A stretch of DNA of 7,465 nucleotides from PBB1 sp031380885 (GCA_031380885.1 JANMXL010000036.1:1-7465); one strand, 5' to 3'. Shown: positions 1 to 7,171, numbered from the stretch's first letter. Notes: generated from the sequence alone by a model not told the origin. Translations and numbers: made by a program.

Positions 1-1
1 G

Positions 2-2710
2 CGCGACGGGACAGCCGCCGCGTCGCCCCCCGAGCCGCTGAACGCCGACGACGACCGGCCGTATGTGCTGGTGGCCGACGACAACGCCGACATGCGGCAG
101 TACATCGTCCGACTGCTGAGCGAGCACTACCGCACCATGACCGTGGCGGACGGGGAGGCGGCGTTGGCTGCCGCACGGGCACAGACGCCGGATTTGGTGT
201 TGACCGACGTGATGATGCCCCGGCTCGACGGCTTCGGGCTGTTGAGGGCGCTGCGCACAGACCCGCGCACGAGTGGCGTGCCGGTCATCCTGTTGTCTGC
301 CCGTGCCGGCGAAGAAAGCCGGGTCGAGGGCATGGAAGAAGGGGCCGACGACTACCTGGTCAAGCCGTTCAGCGCCAGAGAACTGCGTGCGCGGGTGACG
401 GCCCACCTGCAAATGGCCCGAATGCGGCGCGAGGCGGGCGAGTCGATCCGCGCCAGCGAGGCGCGGCTCCGGGCGCTGGTGAGTGCCACCTCGGAAGCCA
501 TCTACCGCATGAGCGCCGACTGGAGCGAGATGCACCAGCTGCAGGGCCGGGACTTCATTGCCGACACCCACGAGTCGAACCGCAGTTGGTTGGCCCAATA
601 CATTCCGCCGGATGACCAGGCGCAGGTCATGGAGGCGATTCGCGCCGCCATCGAATGCAAAGGCGTTTTCGAGTTGGAGCACCGTGTTCTGCGCGTCGAT
701 GGCTCATTCGGGTGGACGCTGTCGCGGGCCATCCCGATGCTCGATGGCAACGGTGAGATCACCGAGTGGTTCGGCGCGGCCAGCGACGTGACCGCACGCA
801 AACAGGCGGAAGCGGCGATCCGGGTCGAAGAGGGGCGCACGCGCACCATCCTGGCGTCGATTGCCGACGGCTTCTTTGCGCTCGATACCGACTGGCGCTT
901 CACCTATATCAATGCGGCGGGCGAGCGCATCCTCGATCGCACAAAGCCCGGCGACCTGATCGGCAAGTGCTTGTGGGACGAATACCCCGGCACGGCCGGC
1001 AGCGAGTTCGATCGGGTGTATCGGCGGGTCATCGCCAGCGGGGTCAGCGAGGCGTTCGCGGCCTACTACCCAAACTTCGACCGCTGGTACGAGGTGGCCG
1101 CCCACCCATCGCCGGAGGGCTTGTCGGTGTACTTCCGCGACGTGAGCGAGAAGAAGCAAACCGAGGAACGATTGCGTGCCAGCGAGGCGCGGCGACGGCT
1201 TGCCCTCGACGCCGCCGAACTCGGCATGTGGCATGTCGAGCTACCGACCCGTGCGACCCAAACCGACGCTCGCTTCCGAGCCATCTTCGGCACCACCGCC
1301 GCCGAGTGGACGGACTACGTCGACTTGTTCGCCGTCATGCACCCTGACGACGTGCCAGCCGTGACAGCGGCAGTTGCAGCCGCGACCCGGCTGGAAGACC
1401 CCACGCCGTATGCCATCGAATACCGCATCTTCCGCCCGGACGGGTCGATTCGGTGGGTGTTTGCCAAAGGCCTGTCGAGCTTCGAGGGAGAAGGGCAGAT
1501 GCGGCGGGCGGTGAGCTTCGACGGCACCGTGGCCGACATCACCGACCGCAAACGGGGCGAAGAGGAGCGCGAGCAACTGGTGGCACGCCTTCAAGAGCAA
1601 GACCAGCGCAAAGACGAATTCCTGGCCACGCTGGCGCACGAGCTTCGCAATCCCTTGGCCCCGATTCGCAACGGCTTGCAGATCATGCGCTTGGCACAAG
1701 GCAACCCCGATGCCACCGAGCGAGCCCGCTCGATGATGGAGCGGCAAGTGGGGCAGATGGTGCATCTGGTCGATGACCTGCTGGACTTGAGCCGCATCAG
1801 CCTGGGCAAAATCGATTTGCGCAAAAAGCGCATCGAACTGGCACAGGTCATTGCGCAAGCCATCGAAACCAGCCGACCGTCCATCGAACAGGCCGCGCAC
1901 AGCTTGCTGGTCGACATGGCGCCTGACCCGATCTGTGTCGACGCTGACTTGACCCGGCTCGCTCAGGTGTTCACGAATTTGTTGAACAACGCCGCCAAAT
2001 TCACCGCGCGTGGGGGCCGCATCCGATTGGCCGTGCAGGCCGTGGGAGGCGAGGTGGTCATTTCGGTCGAAGACAACGGCATCGGGATCCCGACGCACCT
2101 GCTGGCGCACGTCTTCGAGACATTTGCGCAGGTCAATGGCGACCTCGAACGGTCGCAGGGCGGTTTGGGCATCGGCCTGTCGATCGTCAAGCGGCTGGTT
2201 CAGATGCATGGCGGGTCGGTGGAGGCCCGCAGCGACGGCCACGGCAGGGGAAGCGAGTTCGTGGTGCGCCTGCCGGTGGCCTTGTCGCTCGTCGGGGAAA
2301 AGCCGCCCGACGAGGCCGACGCCGTTCGCCTCACCGCACGCCAGCGCATTCTGGTCGTGGACGACAACCTCGACTCTGCCGCCAGCCTGGCGATGTTGCT
2401 GACCCTCATGGGCCACGAAACGCAGACGGCGCACGACGGCCTGGAGGCGCTCGACGCGGCGCAGGCGTTTCGGCCGGACGCCATGCTGCTCGACATCGGG
2501 ATGCCCAAGCTCAACGGCTACGACGTTTGCCTGCGCATCCGCCAGCAGGCGTGGGGCAAGGAGATGCTGGTGATCGCGATGTCCGGCTGGGGCCAGGACG
2601 AGGACAAACGCCAGTCGGTGGCCGCCGGTTTCGACGCCCATCTGGTCAAACCGCTCGATCCCGCTGCCCTGGAGAAATTACTGACCCAGGCCACTGCCGC
2701 GCGGGCTTGA
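2..2710 (+). CDS. Hybrid sensor histidine kinase/response regulator, 5'-partial (REC-PAS-PAS-PAS-HisKA-HATPase-REC)
   Basis: This is the C-terminal part of a multidomain hybrid histidine kinase. The frame is open from base 2, and a GTG at 65 falls inside the first REC beta strand, so the true start is upstream of the window. Counting that GTG as residue 1, the domains are: REC1 about 1-118 (acidic D5/D6, phosphoacceptor D48 in LTDVMMP, S78, K100); three PAS-like domains about 132-245, 255-362 and 372-494, each introduced by a short charged helix and ending in a D-[IV]-[ST]/T-x-[KR]K-type motif; HisKA with phosphoacceptor H525 in LAHELRNPL; HATPase with N box N638-K645, G1 D670-N-G-I-G and G2 G699-G-L-G-I-G; and REC2 with D810 in LLDIGMP and K862. 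All key catalytic residues are present, so autophosphorylation and relay to D810 are expected. No transmembrane segment is visible in this part. An internal REC ahead of PAS repeats suggests another kinase-like module upstream. The signal sensed is unknown. Confidence 0.95.
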   Translation, partial: RDGTAAASPPEPLNADDDRPYVLVADDNADMRQYIVRLLSEHYRTMTVADGEAALAAARAQTPDLVLTDVMMPRLDGFGLLRALRTDPRTSGVPVILLSARAGEESRVEGMEEGADDYLVKPFSARELRARVTAHLQMARMRREAGESIRASEARLRALVSATSEAIYRMSADWSEMHQLQGRDFIADTHESNRSWLAQYIPPDDQAQVMEAIRAAIECKGVFELEHRVLRVDGSFGWTLSRAIPMLDGNGEITEWFGAASDVTARKQAEAAIRVEEGRTRTILASIADGFFALDTDWRFTYINAAGERILDRTKPGDLIGKCLWDEYPGTAGSEFDRVYRRVIASGVSEAFAAYYPNFDRWYEVAAHPSPEGLSVYFRDVSEKKQTEERLRASEARRRLALDAAELGMWHVELPTRATQTDARFRAIFGTTAAEWTDYVDLFAVMHPDDVPAVTAAVAAATRLEDPTPYAIEYRIFRPDGSIRWVFAKGLSSFEGEGQMRRAVSFDGTVADITDRKRGEEEREQLVARLQEQDQRKDEFLATLAHELRNPLAPIRNGLQIMRLAQGNPDATERARSMMERQVGQMVHLVDDLLDLSRISLGKIDLRKKRIELAQVIAQAIETSRPSIEQAAHSLLVDMAPDPICVDADLTRLAQVFTNLLNNAAKFTARGGRIRLAVQAVGGEVVISVEDNGIGIPTHLLAHVFETFAQVNGDLERSQGGLGIGLSIVKRLVQMHGGSVEARSDGHGRGSEFVVRLPVALSLVGEKPPDEADAVRLTARQRILVVDDNLDSAASLAMLLTLMGHETQTAHDGLEALDAAQAFRPDAMLLDIGMPKLNGYDVCLRIRQQAWGKEMLVIAMSGWGQDEDKRQSVAAGFDAHLVKPLDPAALEKLLTQATAARA

Positions 2711-2750
2711 GTCAGCCGGACAGCCGCGCCGCACACCGCAGCGCGATACG

Positions 2751-2855
2751 TCAGACGTTGCTCATCGAGCGAACTTCGTCGATCGTGGTGGTGCCCGCCC
2801 GCACCTTGCCGATGCCGTCTTGTTGCAGTGCGTGCAGCCGGGGCAGTGGTCGCAT
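2751..2855 (-). pseudogene. C-terminal remnant resembling a GspE/PilB-type secretion ATPase
   Basis: The minus-strand frame ending in TGA at 2753-2751 reads MRPL, then a short insertion, then LQQDGIGKVRAGTTTIDEV and a few more residues before the stop. A pattern of GM-x-x-L-x-x-DG-[ILM]-x-KV-x-x-G-x-TT-[IL]-x-EV close to the C-terminus is characteristic of type II secretion/type IV pilus assembly ATPases (GspE/PulE/PilB family). Only about 34 residues match. The Walker A, Asp and His boxes and the tetra-cysteine region of a full ATPase are absent upstream, where tolA begins instead. It is therefore best read as the tail of a gene lost by deletion or rearrangement. Recognition is from memory of the family motif, so chance similarity is possible. 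Confidence 0.5.
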
Positions 2856-2960
2856 CGGCGCGGTCGTCGCGGTGCCACTGCAGGGAGGGCAGCATGTCGG
2901 CCATGGGGTGCTCGACACGGGCGGTTTCGTCGAAGCTGGAAAGTCCCCTCGAGTGCAGTC

Positions 2961-2976
2961 GGTGCCCGCAGGCACC
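2961..2976 (-). terminator. Small UNCG-loop hairpin downstream of tolA
   Basis: GGTGCC and GGCACC form a perfect 6-bp stem. As minus-strand RNA the loop is UGCG closed by C-G, matching the very stable cUNCGg tetraloop class. It lies about 60 nt after the tolA stop and about 10 nt after a TTTTT run (2990-2986 on the minus strand). The T run precedes the hairpin, so this is not a textbook rho-independent terminator. It could be a 3'-end stabiliser or simply chance. Confidence 0.25.
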
Positions 2977-3011
2977 AAAGCTCCGAAAAAGCGGGCCTGG
3001 CAACGCCATTT

Positions 3012-3033
3012 CCGGCGTGCCGACCCCCGCCGG
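3012..3033 (-). terminator. GC-rich hairpin just after the tolA stop
   Basis: CCGGCG (3033-3028 on the minus strand) and CGCCGG (3017-3012) form a 6-bp GC stem with a 10-nt loop, two nucleotides past the tolA stop. No T run follows immediately. A TTTTT occurs about 20 nt further on (2990-2986). This is a weak terminator candidate at the apparent 3' end of the tol transcript. Confidence 0.25.
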
Positions 3034-3035
3034 GC

Positions 3036-3896
3036 TCACTCGCGCAACTGGTACTCGATGATCAGCGCGGGCGGCACCTTGCCGTATTCGTCGCGCGGCA
3101 GTACCTCGGTGCGTTCGATGGCGCGCAGCACCGCGCTGTCCCATTCGGGCACGCCACTGCCCTTGACGACGCGGCTGGACATGATGCGGCCGTCAGGTGC
3201 CAGCCGGACATCAACCTCGACCTTCGGGTTGCCGGGAATCGTGTCCGGGAACGACACATTCGGGCGGACGCGGCCCTTGATGCGGCCGATGTAGCTGGCA
3301 CTCGGCCCCGCGTTTTGCAAAGCGGTGCCGGTGGCGTTGGCATTGCCGGTGGCCCCGGCCAGCGCGGCGATGCGCTGCATCTGCGCCTCACGCGCCGTGG
3401 CCAGCGCGGCGTCCTGCTTCTTCGCGGCCAGGGCGGTCTTGGCTTTGTCGGCCTCGTCCTTGCGCTTTTGCTCGGCGAGTTTTTCGGCCTGCTCTGACTT
3501 GCGCTGCTTGGCGAGCTTGTCGGCCGCGGCTTGCTCGGCCGATTCCTTCTTGCGTTTGTCTTCCAGGCGCTTGGCCTTCTCGATCGCGATCTGGGCGTCG
3601 GGAGTTGGCGCCTCCTTGAGCGCCGGCTTGACCGGCTCCGGCGTCGGCACGCGCTTCACTGGCGAAGGTGGCGGCGGCGGCAGTTCCGGCTCGGCGGCGC
3701 GCGGCGCGGCGATCTGCGGCACCGCAGCCCACAGCTCGGCCTCGACGCCCTCGGGCGGGCTGGCACGCCAGTTCACACCCAGCGACAGCGCGACGATCAG
3801 CAGCGCATGTGCCACCAGTGCCAGCAACAGGCCACGGCCCAGACCTGCCGGCGCGCGCGGCAAGAAGGTATCGCGGTCCAATGCGGCAGTGGCCAT
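3036..3896 (-). CDS. tolA: Cell envelope integrity protein TolA
   Basis: TolA couples the TolQ-TolR proton-driven motor in the inner membrane to TolB-Pal in the outer envelope during constriction. From the ATG at 3896 it is 286 aa; an in-frame TTG two codons earlier (3902) is an alternative start. Visible in order: a short cytoplasmic N-terminus; one membrane segment about 19-41 carrying His30 in an A-H-A-L-L context, matching the conserved TM histidine of TolA/TonB; a proline-rich stretch 66-99; a Lys/Ala/Glu-rich helical region about 101-180; and a TonB/TolA-like C-terminal domain from about Y202 with a PDG turn and a W-D-x-A-V-x-x-A-I motif. It is shorter than E. coli TolA (421 aa), mostly in the helical domain. 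It lies 13 nt after tolR. The usual following gene tolB is absent. The TonB family is the other possibility, but the TolQ/TolR context and C-terminal motifs favour TolA. Confidence 0.93.
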   Translation of the reverse strand: MATAALDRDTFLPRAPAGLGRGLLLALVAHALLIVALSLGVNWRASPPEGVEAELWAAVPQIAAPRAAEPELPPPPPSPVKRVPTPEPVKPALKEAPTPDAQIAIEKAKRLEDKRKKESAEQAAADKLAKQRKSEQAEKLAEQKRKDEADKAKTALAAKKQDAALATAREAQMQRIAALAGATGNANATGTALQNAGPSASYIGRIKGRVRPNVSFPDTIPGNPKVEVDVRLAPDGRIMSSRVVKGSGVPEWDSAVLRAIERTEVLPRDEYGKVPPALIIEYQLRE

Positions 3897-3909
3897 GGTC
3901 AATGCTGGC

Positions 3910-4338
<429 letters not shown>

Positions 4339-4339
4339 C

Positions 4340-4816
4340 TCAGTTTCCCTCCATGCTTAGCGCGACCCGCTGCCTGCGTTCCTTGATGGCCGTTCTAAAG
4401 GAATTCGCAGCATGCGCTAGCCTGTGCGCGCGGAGGCTACCGGGCGACCGGCTCCGCTCATGTCCCCCGGCCCGGTTCACCGCCCAGTCGCTACGGGCCG
4501 AGGCTATCCGGCCCTCCTCCTTGACTTCGCTGCGCCGGTCACCCGGCATCCGCCGCGGCGAAACACAGTTGCCTTCGACGGCCTTCAATCTGCACGGTCG
4601 TCGCCAGAGCGCTGGGGTGGGGTGCCGTGTGGAGTGAAGTGAAGGAGGAGGGCCGAATTGACTCACGAGAAGCGCTTGAGTCGACAACCGGCCCGGGGGA
4701 CATGAACGGAACACGGCACCCCGCCCCAGCGCTCGCGCGCCAGCAGATACCTGCAGCCTGCCGCCTGCAAACGGCAGCAAAAAATCGCAAGCCAATGTCG
4801 ACACGACGGGTTTCAT
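4340..4816 (-). CDS. Doubtful 158-codon frame bridging tolQ and tolR
   Basis: An uninterrupted 158-codon frame begins with ATG one nucleotide after the tolQ TAG and ends with TGA one nucleotide before the tolR ATG. A GGAGG at 4829-4825 lies 8 nt before its start, so initiation by ribosomes finishing tolQ is plausible. The product would be Arg/Ser/Pro-rich with no domain or membrane segment that I recognise. Most of it is translated from the two palindromic elements at 4440-4546 and 4608-4733, which argues against a conserved protein. Long open frames are common by chance at this GC content. The exact fit between two stop/start junctions is the only reason to list it. An alternative role is keeping translation continuous through the insert. 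Confidence 0.2.
   Translation of the reverse strand: MKPVVSTLACDFLLPFAGGRLQVSAGARALGRGAVFRSCPPGRLSTQALLVSQFGPPPSLHSTRHPTPALWRRPCRLKAVEGNCVSPRRMPGDRRSEVKEEGRIASARSDWAVNRAGGHERSRSPGSLRAHRLAHAANSFRTAIKERRQRVALSMEGN
4347..4352 (-). promoter_or_regulatory. Strong ribosome binding site of tolR
   Basis: GGAGGG sits 8 nt before the tolR ATG on the minus strand. It is one of the strongest ribosome binding sites in the window and could let tolR be translated independently of tolQ despite the interposed repeats. It overlaps the last codons of the bridging frame 4340-4816. Confidence 0.8.
4440..4546. repeat. Palindromic repeat element A (tolQ-tolR gap)
   Basis: A 107-bp element is bounded by arms CCGGGCGACCGG (4440-4451) and CCGGTCACCCGG (4535-4546), which are inverted copies matching at 11 of 12 positions. 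Inside is a smaller stem GGGCCG/CGGCCC (4495-4500 with 4509-4514). Two blocks recur in inverted orientation in element B: 4459-4477 matches the complement of 4686-4704 at 18 of 19 positions, and 4509-4531 matches the complement of 4633-4655 at 21 of 23. The shared block order shows that A and B belong to one repeat family. No transposase is encoded here, so this is a REP- or MITE-like element. Confidence 0.8.
4608..4733. repeat. Palindromic repeat element B (tolQ-tolR gap)
   Basis: A 126-bp element has 23-nt terminal inverted arms (4608-4630 and 4711-4733) that match at 22 of 23 positions and begin with AGCGCT. An inner inverted repeat GACTCA/TGAGTC (4660-4665 with 4676-4681) sits at the centre. 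It contains inverted copies of the two conserved blocks of element A. Transcribed from tolQ toward tolR, it should form a long, very stable stem-loop in the mRNA. Confidence 0.85.
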
Positions 4817-4817
4817 C

Positions 4818-5546
4818 CTAGCGGCCTCCGGCCATCGTGGACGCTGGCGACGTGTTGGATGGCTGCGTCATGGGCTGGCCCAAGTTGCGCTGCAGGATGT
4901 TGGAGAACTCCTCGATGAAGGTCTCCAGCTGGATCGCGATGCGGTCGATGTCGCGGGCGAAGCGGTTGTAGGCGATCACCGCCGGGATCGCCGCGAACAG
5001 GCCGATGGCGGTGGCGACCAGTGCCTCGGCGATGCCCGGTGCCACGGTGGCCAGCGTCACCTGCGTCAGGTTCGCGAGGCCGATGAACGCATGCATGATC
5101 CCCCACACCGTGCCGAACAGGCCCACATAAGGCGACACCGAGCCGACCGAGGCGAGGAACGACAGGTTCGACTCGATCGTGTCGAGCTCGCGCTGGAAGC
5201 TGGCGCGCATGGCGCGGCGGGAACCATCGAGCAGCGCGCCCGAGTCGGTGACGCGGCGCTCGCGCAGCTTCATGAATTCGCGCATGCCGGAGGCGAAGAT
5301 GCGCTCCATCGGGGCCGACGAGGTGCTGCGCTTGGTGGCGTCGTCGTACAGGTCGTTGAGGTTCTTGCCGGCCCAGAAGTCGCGCTCGAAGACATCGTTT
5401 TCGGCGCGCACCTTGCGCAGGCCGAACAGCTTGCCGAAGATCACCGTCCAGCTCGCCAGCGAGGTGATGAGCAGGCCCGCCATCACCAGCTGAACCACCA
5501 GGCTGGCTTGCAGCACGAGGCTGAATATCGAGAGGTCTTGGTTCAT
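4818..5546 (-). CDS. tolQ: Protein TolQ (MotA/TolQ/ExbB proton channel family)
   Basis: TolQ is the multi-span subunit of the inner-membrane Tol motor, forming the proton path with TolR and binding the TolA membrane segment. The protein is 242 aa, against about 230 in E. coli. Three membrane segments are visible: about 12-38, about 136-158 (VGLFGTVWGIMHAF) and about 168-193 (LATVAPGIAEALVATAIGL). A large cytoplasmic loop lies between the first two. The Gly/Thr/Pro-rich motifs in helices 2 and 3 are the family signature. ExbB would be the alternative, but the ybgC-tolQ-tolR-tolA order settles it. The ATG at 5546 lies 12 nt after ybgC with no strong Shine-Dalgarno. The last roughly 20 residues are a low-complexity Ser/Thr/Pro tail, and the final codons carry a GGAGG. 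A 479-nt gap follows before tolR, which is abnormal for this operon. Confidence 0.96.
   Translation of the reverse strand: MNQDLSIFSLVLQASLVVQLVMAGLLITSLASWTVIFGKLFGLRKVRAENDVFERDFWAGKNLNDLYDDATKRSTSSAPMERIFASGMREFMKLRERRVTDSGALLDGSRRAMRASFQRELDTIESNLSFLASVGSVSPYVGLFGTVWGIMHAFIGLANLTQVTLATVAPGIAEALVATAIGLFAAIPAVIAYNRFARDIDRIAIQLETFIEEFSNILQRNLGQPMTQPSNTSPASTMAGGR
4825..4829 (-). promoter_or_regulatory. GGAGG at the tolQ 3' end
   Basis: The last sense codons of tolQ contain GGAGG, 8 nt before the ATG at 4816 that follows the tolQ stop. This is an ideal Shine-Dalgarno spacing for reinitiation at the downstream frame. It may be a leftover of an original coupling signal for the gene that once followed tolQ directly, which is an inference. 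Confidence 0.4.
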
Positions 5547-5558
5547 GAAGGCGGTGGT

Positions 5559-5969
5559 TTATTTTTGTGGGAGTGCGCTGGCAATGGCGTTCGGAATGCT
5601 GCGCGGCTGGAAGGTTCCGGCGTCGACGCAGACGATGCGGATCGTGCCCTCGGTCAGCAGCTCGTCACCGCGCCACGCCTCCTGCGCGAGTGTGATCGAC
5701 GCGCGCCGGACCTCGGCAAGCTTCACGGTGACCCGGAGCAGGTCGTCGAGCCGTGCCGGGCGGCGGTAGCGCAAGGTGGTGTCGCTGACGACGAACATCG
5801 CGCCTTCGTTCAGTCGCAGCTGTTCCTGGCCGTGGCCGAGCGCGCGCAGCCATTCGGTGCGGGCGCGCTCGAAAAACTTCAGGTAGTTGGCATAGAAGAC
5901 CACGCCGCCCGCGTCGGTGTCTTCCCAGTAGATGCGCAGTGCGATCTCGAAGTCGGGGCTGTCGGTCAT
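5559..5969 (-). CDS. ybgC: Tol-Pal system-associated acyl-CoA thioesterase YbgC
   Basis: YbgC is a cytoplasmic hotdog-fold thioesterase that hydrolyses acyl-CoA thioesters and is encoded with the Tol-Pal genes in many proteobacteria. The protein is 136 aa, like E. coli YbgC. The 4HBT signature near the N-terminus reads YWEDTDAGGVVFYANYLKFF. Asp19 aligns with catalytic Asp18 of the E. coli enzyme, and the following ERART segment and the YRRPARLDD block are also conserved. The ATG at 5969 overlaps the aminotransferase stop by 4 nt (ATGA), indicating translational coupling. tolQ follows after 12 nt. The physiological substrate in the Tol context is not known from this sequence. Confidence 0.95.
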   Translation of the reverse strand: MTDSPDFEIALRIYWEDTDAGGVVFYANYLKFFERARTEWLRALGHGQEQLRLNEGAMFVVSDTTLRYRRPARLDDLLRVTVKLAEVRRASITLAQEAWRGDELLTEGTIRIVCVDAGTFQPRSIPNAIASALPQK

Positions 5970-7171
5970 GACAGCACCTGTCGAAATCGATGCATGGCCT
6001 GCTGCAACTGTTCCATCGAGCTGGCATACGACAGACGCAGATAGCGTTGCGGCTCATAGCGGCCGAAGTCGCGTCCGGGTGTGACCGCGACCTGCGCACG
6101 CTGCATCAGCTCGAAGGCGAAATCCCAGCTGCCACCGGGCAGATGGGTGGTGTGCGCCGAGCAGTCGGCCCAGACGTAGAACGCGCCATCGGGCTCGACC
6201 GGCACCGTCAGGCCGAGCGCGTTCAGGGCGGGAACGAGGAAATCGCGGCGCGCGCGAAACGCCAGCCGGCGTCGTTCGTATTCGGCCAGCGATTCGGGCT
6301 CGAAGCAGGCCAGTGCCGCGTGCTGTGCGATCGACGACGGGCAGATGAACAGGTTCTGCGATAACTTCTCGATGGCAGGCACCAGGGCCTCGGGCACGAC
6401 CAGCCAACCGAGTCGCCAGCCGGTCATGCTGAAGTATTTCGAGAAGCTGTTGATCGAGATCACGTCGTCACCGTGCTGCAGTGCCGAGTCTGCGTAGCGC
6501 GCATCGTGGCTCAGGCCCAGGTAAATCTCGTCGACGATGGTGAAGCCACCGCGTGCCCGCACCACGTCCACGATGCGGCCCATCTCGGCCGCGGCGATCG
6601 AGGTGCCGGTCGGGTTCGACGGCGAGGCCAGCAGCACGCCGCGAGTCTTGTCGCACCAAGCCTCGTTGACGGCATCGGCATTCAGCTGGAAACGATCGGC
6701 GGCGGTCGTTGGCAGCAACACTGCGACGCCATCGGCCGCGGCGACGAAATGGCGGTTGCAGGGGTAGCCGGGGTCGGGCAGCAGCACCTCGTCGCCGGGG
6801 TCGATCAGCGCCAGGCAGGCCAACTGCAGCGCGGCCGAGGCCCCGGCGGTGATGACGATGCGTTCGGGCGCGATGTGGAGGGCAAACCGTTGCGCGTACC
6901 AGCCGCTGATGCGCTCGCGCAGCGCCATCAGCCCGCAGGCGTCGGTGTACTGCGTGCTGCCATCGCGGATCGCGCGTTGCGCGGCTTCCTGCACCAACGG
7001 CGGAGCGGTGAAGTCGGGCTCGCCGATGTTCATGAAGATCATCGGCCGGCCCCCTTGCTGCGGGTCGCACAGCGGGCTGCGCGAAAGCGCTGCCGCGGCC
7101 TTGGCGCATTCCATCACGTAGAACGGCTCGATGAAGCTCAGTCGGCGCGACAGGCGGTGCGACGGCCTCAT
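5966..7171 (-). CDS. Class I/II PLP-dependent aminotransferase
   Basis: This is a fold-type I pyridoxal-phosphate aminotransferase of the aspartate aminotransferase superfamily. From the ATG at 7171 it is 401 aa, a normal length; an in-frame TTG two codons earlier is an alternative start. Visible landmarks: PFYVMECAKAA near the N-terminus; the GEPDF glycine loop; AGASAALQLA (phosphate-binding region); SPSNPTG with Asn186; VDEIYLGL with Asp214 and Tyr217 contacting the cofactor; SINSFSKYFSMTGWRLGW with the Schiff-base Lys245; and Arg379 in YLRLSY for the substrate carboxylate. All catalytic residues are present. The amino-acid substrate cannot be fixed from the sequence. It lies 26 nt after nusB and overlaps ybgC by 4 nt, an arrangement I recall from other Burkholderiales. 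No strong Shine-Dalgarno is seen, so it may depend on coupling to nusB. Confidence 0.93.
   Translation of the reverse strand: MRPSHRLSRRLSFIEPFYVMECAKAAAALSRSPLCDPQQGGRPMIFMNIGEPDFTAPPLVQEAAQRAIRDGSTQYTDACGLMALRERISGWYAQRFALHIAPERIVITAGASAALQLACLALIDPGDEVLLPDPGYPCNRHFVAAADGVAVLLPTTAADRFQLNADAVNEAWCDKTRGVLLASPSNPTGTSIAAAEMGRIVDVVRARGGFTIVDEIYLGLSHDARYADSALQHGDDVISINSFSKYFSMTGWRLGWLVVPEALVPAIEKLSQNLFICPSSIAQHAALACFEPESLAEYERRRLAFRARRDFLVPALNALGLTVPVEPDGAFYVWADCSAHTTHLPGGSWDFAFELMQRAQVAVTPGRDFGRYEPQRYLRLSYASSMEQLQQAMHRFRQVLS

Larger units (their letters stand above)
2711..3035. other. Convergent intergenic region between hybrid kinase and tolA
   Basis: This 325-bp stretch separates the plus-strand kinase stop from the minus-strand tolA stop. 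It holds a short minus-strand fragment resembling the C-terminus of a GspE/PilB ATPase (2751-2855) and two small hairpins near tolA (2961-2976 and 3012-3033). I see no complete gene, no tolB start and no clear rho-independent terminator for the kinase. The part between 2856 and 2960 can be translated in several frames, but I recognise nothing in it. Confidence 0.6.

Noticed and set aside
65..67. GTG at 65 as the start codon of the hybrid kinase
   Set aside because: The frame is open upstream to the window edge, and the codons before it supply the start of the first REC beta strand (RPYVLVADDN), so the gene begins outside the window.
1241..2641. Long minus-strand open frame (466 codons) opposite the hybrid kinase
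   Set aside because: It is antisense to HisKA, HATPase and REC2 codons with intact motifs on the plus strand. Its translation is His/Arg/Ala-rich with no recognisable domain, typical of antisense frames in GC-rich genes.
4440..4733. CRISPR array or tandem repeat
   Set aside because: There are only two copies, in inverted orientation, each internally palindromic and over 100 bp, with no regular spacers or cas genes.
4758..4784. Hairpin CTGCCG/CGGCAG next to a run of six A as a terminator after tolQ
   Set aside because: On the minus-strand transcript the T run comes before the hairpin, not after it, and on the plus strand it gives an A run. It cannot be a normal intrinsic terminator for tolQ.
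5091..6044. Plus-strand open frame (317 codons) across tolQ, ybgC and the aminotransferase end
   Set aside because: It spans three real minus-strand genes and their junctions and has no domain signature.
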